Below, one piece after another: positions 5,661 to 8,627 of a stretch of DNA of 8,627 nucleotides. Origin of the DNA: Planctomycetaceae bacterium (GTDB taxonomy: Bacteria; Planctomycetota; Phycisphaerae; Phycisphaerales; SM1A02); contig NYVB01000164.1 of assembly GCA_002684315.1 (NCBI GenBank), forward strand, positions 1 to 8,627. Direction: 5' to 3'. Made by a program: the position numbers and the translations under genes. Positions within the stretch are counted from its first letter, which is position 1, and every line of letters starts with the position of its first letter. The notes beneath the pieces are model-generated. The model was not told the origin of the DNA and ran no database searches. It saw only the letters and a list, made by a program, of their open reading frames with translations.

Positions 5661-5787
5661 TCGACTGCCGAAACGGCAGGATGAAAACGCATGATTTTCA
5701 CGCACATACGAAAACCCGGGACGTATCAGTGTTGTTCCCCGGGACTGGAGTCCAAACGGCCCGTGGACGGAAAGTGAGATCAACATC
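5661..5787 (+). other. Leader region of the small heat-shock gene with inverted and direct repeats
   Basis: These 127 bases separate the phosphatase gene from hsp20. They hold a hairpin (5665-5679), two copies of CCCGGGAC (5715-5722 and 5738-5745, 23 bases apart) whose CCCGGG cores can pair with each other, and a small inverted repeat, GGACT-GG-AGTCC (5742-5753). I see no CIRCE element and no clear sigma-32-type promoter. The structure could be part of heat-responsive control of hsp20, but nothing proves it. Confidence 0.4.
5665..5679 (+). other. Perfect 6-bp hairpin just after the phosphatase gene
   Basis: CTGCCG-AAA-CGGCAG forms a perfect stem with a 3-base loop, starting 4 bases after the phosphatase stop codon. 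The bases that follow (GATGAAAACG) lack a T-run, so it is at best a weak or non-canonical terminator. It could also be a processing or stability element. Confidence 0.45.
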
Positions 5788-6240
5788 ATGTTTCAACTCA
5801 TCACCTCGAATTCCACCCGCGCCTCGATGCGGGACATGCTCAACACATTCACCGACGGCTTCGTCGGAACGACCTCCGAAGTCGCCATTCCCCTGGACAT
5901 CTTGGAGACCTCCGAGGCGTACCTCGTGAAGGCCTCGGTCCCCGGTTTCACCAGAGATCAGCTCTCGATCGAACTCGAGAAGGGTGTCCTGACGATCAGC
6001 GCGATGATCGACGGCGCTCAGGTGGATCCGACGGAATGCAGCTGTGAGGAAGATGGTCAGCCACCAGACAGCTGCTGCGTCATTCGTAAGGAATGCGTCA
6101 CGAGTTCGGCGACGAGAACCGTGAAGCTTCCCGCCAATGTGAACGAGGATGAAATCTCGGCCTCTCTTCTCAACGGCGTGCTCAGTCTCGTCGTGCCGAA
6201 GCCCGGTGATCAGACCCCCAGAAGACTGCCGATCGGCTGA
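5788..6240 (+). CDS. Small heat-shock protein (Hsp20/alpha-crystallin family) with a cysteine cluster
   Basis: Small heat-shock proteins are ATP-independent cytoplasmic chaperones that hold unfolding proteins in oligomeric complexes. The 150-residue product has a short N-terminal arm (1-30) and an alpha-crystallin domain from about residue 31. 'PLDILETSEAYLVKASVPG' is the first strands, 'LSIELEKGVLTISA' the middle, and 'TRTVKLPANVNEDEISASL' then 'LNGVLSLVVPKP' the hallmark C-terminal strands. The segment between beta strands (about 80-103), usually a short charged loop leading to a conserved 'ER', instead holds five cysteines: Cys84, 86, 96, 97 and 103. Cys103 replaces the usual Arg of that ER pair. 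The short C-terminal tail contains no clear I-x-I/V motif. The ribosome binding site is weak (AGTGAG, about 10 bases upstream). A strong terminator follows. Confidence 0.93.
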   Translation: MFQLITSNSTRASMRDMLNTFTDGFVGTTSEVAIPLDILETSEAYLVKASVPGFTRDQLSIELEKGVLTISAMIDGAQVDPTECSCEEDGQPPDSCCVIRKECVTSSATRTVKLPANVNEDEISASLLNGVLSLVVPKPGDQTPRRLPIG

Positions 6241-6279
6241 TCGGCCCGCCATGGCGGAGACATATGGAAAGGGACAACG

Positions 6280-6310
6280 AAACGCGCACCCTGGAGGGGG
6301 TGCGCGTTTT
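6280..6310. terminator. Strong intrinsic terminator, probably bidirectional, between hsp20 and the antiporter gene
   Basis: A perfect 12-bp stem, AAACGCGCACCC (6280-6291) with GGGTGCGCGTTT (6298-6309), closes a 6-base loop. On the plus strand the arm ends in TTTT; on the minus strand it ends TTTCGTT. It lies 39 bases after the hsp20 stop and 30 bases beyond the antiporter stop, so it can serve both convergent genes. Confidence 0.88.
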
Positions 6311-6339
6311 CATCGTGTGCCATGGTGGGTTCGATCCGG

Positions 6340-7899
6340 TCAGTTGACGAAGAAGAAGCTCACCAGGACGAACAACGGAATGAGGATCAGGCAGCTGTAG
6401 AACATGTATCCGAAGAAACTCGGCATCTTCACGCCTTCCTGCTCCGCGATCGCCTTGACCATGAAGTTGGGGCCGTTGCCGATGTAGGTGTTCGCGCCCA
6501 TGAAGACCGCGCCCAGACTGATCGCCACCAGAAGATCCTGTCTGATGAACCCGCCACCGGTCAGCTCGAGAATGCCCTCGCCACCCGAGGTGGTGAGTGA
6601 TTCCGCGGTCTGGAAGAACACCAGATAGGTGGGGGCGTTGTCCAGGAAACTGGAAAGAATGCCCGTCGCCCAGAAGTAGTGCCAGGGTTCGACCAGCCCG
6701 AGTTCCGCGCCTTTGAGCTTGAGCACTTCGAGCGGGACCTGCATGGTGATGAAGATGCCGATGAAGATGACCGCCACCTCGATGATCGCGAAGTAGTCGA
6801 AACGATTCGCTTCGCGGGCACCCCTCGGGGTGATCAGCAGACTCAGGCCGGCGAGGCCCAGCATCAGAAGTTCGCGCATGAAGAGAAACGGGTGGACCTC
6901 CATGCCGGGAATCGGCTTGGACGGATCGAGCAGCCCCACGCAGACCACCACGCCGCCGAGGAGGATGAAGTTCACCAGTCCCCGGATTCGCAGAGGTTCC
7001 TTGATCTTCTCATCCTGCTCGAGGTCCTTCTTCTCCTCGGTGCGGTGGGCGATGGTGTCCCAGATGTAGTAGATGGCCAGCAGCACCACCGACAGCGCGA
7101 ACCATTCGATCGCGAGGTTGAACGTCCAGAGGAACGGAACGCCCTTGAGATAGCCGAGGAAGAGCGGCGGGTCGCCGATGGGCAGCAGCGAACCCCCGAT
7201 GTTGCTCACCAGGAAGATGAAGAAGATCACGGTGTGGACCTTGTGCTTGCGTTCGGCATTCGTCTGCAGCAAGGGTCTGATCAGCAGCATGCTCGCGCCC
7301 GTGGTGCCGATGAAGCTTGCGATCGCCGTACCGATCAGCAGGAAGGTCGTGTTGGTGAGTGGAGTCGCCTTGAGGTCACCGCTCACGTTGATTCCGCCAC
7401 TGATCACGTAGAGCGAGAAGAGCAGCACGATGAAGGGAACGTATTCGCCCGGGATCGCATGACTCATCGCCGCGAACGCCGCCGCGGGACTCACGAAGAT
7501 CGCGTAGTACGCCAGGGTCAGCCCGGCGAGGACGAGACCCGTGCAAAGCTTGTGTCGGTTGATGTGCCACCAGTGTTCGGTGGCGGAAATGAGGGGCAGG
7601 ACCGCGATCGACAGCAGCAGGAGGACGAACGGGATGGAACCCAGTTGCCAGAGATTGGGAAGTCGACCGTCCTCGGCTTCCACCTCCACGGCGGCGGCGG
7701 CGTCGAGGGGCTTATCGCTCTCATCGATGCTCAGCGCCTCGGCGTCGGTGGTCATGGTCGTGCCGTCGGCATGTCCATCGTGGTCGTGGTGGGCGGTGAA
7801 CAGACCGATCACCGAAAAAATCACGACCAAAGTGCAGCCAATGGTGTTGAAAAGTCTGTAACGACCTGCAGTGGGGGCCACTTCTTGACTGTGTGACAT
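6340..7899 (-). CDS. nhaD: NhaD-type Na+/H+ antiporter (ArsB/NhaD permease superfamily)
   Basis: This 519-residue integral inner-membrane protein very probably exchanges Na+ (or Li+) for H+. It belongs to the ion-transporter superfamily of ArsB, NhaD and citrate carriers. About a dozen hydrophobic segments are visible. Key motifs are TGASMLLIRPLL (200-211), SNIGGSLLPIGDPPLFLG (232-249), SSFLDNAPTYLVFF (416-429) with the acidic Asp420, and the late GANTYIGNGPNFM (468-480). The paired helix-breaking motifs LPIGDPP and LDNAPT are typical of the two inverted repeats. A first hydrophobic segment (about 18-35) is followed by an unusual His/Asp-rich, acidic loop, AHHDHDGHADG onward (36-80). The ATG at 7897-7899 has GAAGGA 5 bases upstream. 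It is transcribed divergently from the propeller gene and ends at the shared terminator. The substrate ion is inferred from the family. Confidence 0.9.
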   Translation of the reverse strand: MSHSQEVAPTAGRYRLFNTIGCTLVVIFSVIGLFTAHHDHDGHADGTTMTTDAEALSIDESDKPLDAAAAVEVEAEDGRLPNLWQLGSIPFVLLLLSIAVLPLISATEHWWHINRHKLCTGLVLAGLTLAYYAIFVSPAAAFAAMSHAIPGEYVPFIVLLFSLYVISGGINVSGDLKATPLTNTTFLLIGTAIASFIGTTGASMLLIRPLLQTNAERKHKVHTVIFFIFLVSNIGGSLLPIGDPPLFLGYLKGVPFLWTFNLAIEWFALSVVLLAIYYIWDTIAHRTEEKKDLEQDEKIKEPLRIRGLVNFILLGGVVVCVGLLDPSKPIPGMEVHPFLFMRELLMLGLAGLSLLITPRGAREANRFDYFAIIEVAVIFIGIFITMQVPLEVLKLKGAELGLVEPWHYFWATGILSSFLDNAPTYLVFFQTAESLTTSGGEGILELTGGGFIRQDLLVAISLGAVFMGANTYIGNGPNFMVKAIAEQEGVKMPSFFGYMFYSCLILIPLFVLVSFFFVN

Positions 7900-7963
7900 G
7901 TCTATCCTTCTTGAGATTGATCAGCCTTCTCATCGAACCTTTGGCACCATACCTTCTGGGGGT

Positions 7964-7992
7964 TTGAGGCGGAAGGCTTCCTGCCCTACTGT
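7964..7992 (+). promoter_or_regulatory. Candidate promoter for the propeller gene, with inverted repeat in the spacer
   Basis: TTGAGG (7964-7969) and TACTGT (7987-7992) are separated by exactly 17 bases and would place the transcript start around 7999, giving a leader of about 15 bases. The match to consensus is modest (four and three of six). The spacer holds the inverted repeat GGAAG-G-CTTCC (7971-7981), a possible operator. Confidence 0.3.
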
Positions 7993-8013
7993 CATGGAAC
8001 GAAATGGATCTTC

Positions 8014-8627
8014 ATGCTCAAGACTCTGACGTCCACACTGATCATCGCAACCACCTTTCCGCCATCCACCCCGATGGCCGAGGCCACGCTTCGGCAGGAA
8101 CAGGTCCAACCGGCTTCAGACACACCCCCGGTACCTGCTCTGGGTGCGTTCGAACGGGAACTGAACGGAATCATGCTCGGCACTCAGGCGATGCTGCTTC
8201 CCGAGGGTGGTGGCACCGCCATCCTGCGTTCCGGTCGCTCGATCTCCGTGATCGACGCCCACTCCGAGGGAGAGGTTCCTCGGGAGCGTGAAGTCTTCGG
8301 TGCCTTCACGGCGGCTTGCGTGCTGCCTGATGGTGGGCTCGCCGCCTTCGACGAGGTCTCGGGTGACATCCGTGTCTGGGCGCCCGCACTCGATGGGCCG
8401 GTGCTTCGAGAGGTGGCTCGCATCACGCTCGATCGGTCCCGCCTCGAGCCGCTTGTGGATGTGGTCGACATGGCACCGTTTCAAGATGGCTATCTTCTGG
8501 TCGAGCGCGGCGCCCATCGTGTCAGGGCTCTGGATGCTCGCGGCGAGGAACGCTTCCGTTTCGGTCGGAAAGGTGGCGATGACGGAGCCTTTCAATTTCC
8601 CGGGTCGATCGCGATCGATGCCCAGGA
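8014..8627 (+). CDS. Secreted NHL/beta-propeller-like protein, N-terminal part (runs off window)
   Basis: An open frame of 204 codons runs from ATG 8014 to the window edge without a stop. The N-terminus MLKTLTSTLIIATTF looks like a signal peptide, with a possible cleavage near residues 21-24 (PMAEA), followed by a low-complexity linker. From about residue 60 the sequence reads as beta-propeller blades: repeated strand-turn patterns such as 'CVLPDGGLAAFDEVSGDIRVW', and then 'FRFGRKGGDDGAFQFPGSIAID' (181-202, partly quoted), a typical NHL repeat with its G-x-F-x-x-P-x-x-I-x-x-D spacing. Such secreted propellers often bind proteins or ligands; no enzymatic role can be read here. The weak Shine-Dalgarno is GGAT, with 6 bases before the start. 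Confidence 0.75.
   Translation, partial: MLKTLTSTLIIATTFPPSTPMAEATLRQEQVQPASDTPPVPALGAFERELNGIMLGTQAMLLPEGGGTAILRSGRSISVIDAHSEGEVPREREVFGAFTAACVLPDGGLAAFDEVSGDIRVWAPALDGPVLREVARITLDRSRLEPLVDVVDMAPFQDGYLLVERGAHRVRALDARGEERFRFGRKGGDDGAFQFPGSIAIDAQ

Noticed and set aside
5665..5679. Intrinsic terminator after the phosphatase gene
   Set aside because: The hairpin is perfect but short (6 bp) and is followed by GATGAAAACG with no T-run, so I list it only as a hairpin.
6679..7896. 405-codon open frame on the plus strand, antisense to the antiporter
   Set aside because: Its translation is extremely rich in Glu, Asp, Gln, His and Arg without any domain pattern, as expected from the complement of a hydrophobic membrane-protein gene. 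The minus-strand frame has clear family motifs.
8116..8595. 159-codon minus-strand frame near the window end
   Set aside because: The plus-strand frame from 8014 is uninterrupted to the edge, starts with a signal peptide and contains an NHL repeat, which explains the region better.

Overview
The window is a compact, GC-rich bacterial chromosomal segment with no mobile element, CRISPR array, tRNA or rRNA visible. I think it comes from a Planctomycetota genome, possibly the Phycisphaerae. This is inference from the long Ala/Pro-rich tail on ribosomal protein S2, the paired secreted lipoproteins, a heme-c motif fused to an enzyme domain, a secreted NHL-type propeller, and several starts without a good Shine-Dalgarno sequence. 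No single marker settles the taxonomy.

Layout: (1) Positions 1-1101, minus strand: the 5' end of tsf (EF-Ts) preceded by rpsB (ribosomal protein S2), the conserved translation operon, with a GC hairpin in the gap between them. (2) 1102-1454: a 353-base divergent intergenic region rich in inverted repeats. On the minus strand it is the rpsB leader; on the plus strand it leads into the next gene. (3) 1455-2867, plus: a phosphomannomutase/phosphoglucomutase. (4) 2881-3956, minus: thiS-thiG, the sulfur carrier and thiazole synthase of thiamine biosynthesis, ending only 13 bases from the mutase stop codon with no terminator. (5) 3957-4015: a 59-base divergent gap with -10-like hexamers close to both start codons. 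(6) 4016-5660, plus: two overlapping genes for exported lipoproteins. The first is of unknown function. The second has a dual-specificity-type Cys phosphatase domain followed by a helical region ending in a heme-c motif (CxxCH). (7) 5788-6240, plus: a small heat-shock protein with an unusual cysteine cluster. (8) 6280-6310: a strong, probably bidirectional terminator between convergent genes. (9) 6340-7899, minus: an NhaD-type Na+/H+ antiporter with a His/Asp-rich loop. (10) 8014-8627, plus: the start of a secreted NHL/beta-propeller-like protein that runs off the window.

Most genes are housekeeping: translation, sugar-phosphate metabolism, thiamine synthesis, ion homeostasis and chaperoning. 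The most unusual object is the phosphatase/heme-c lipoprotein at 4776-5660 with its co-transcribed partner lipoprotein. If both domains are active, it would be an exported phosphatase tethered to a redox centre. The cysteine-cluster Hsp20 and the His-rich antiporter loop are smaller oddities.
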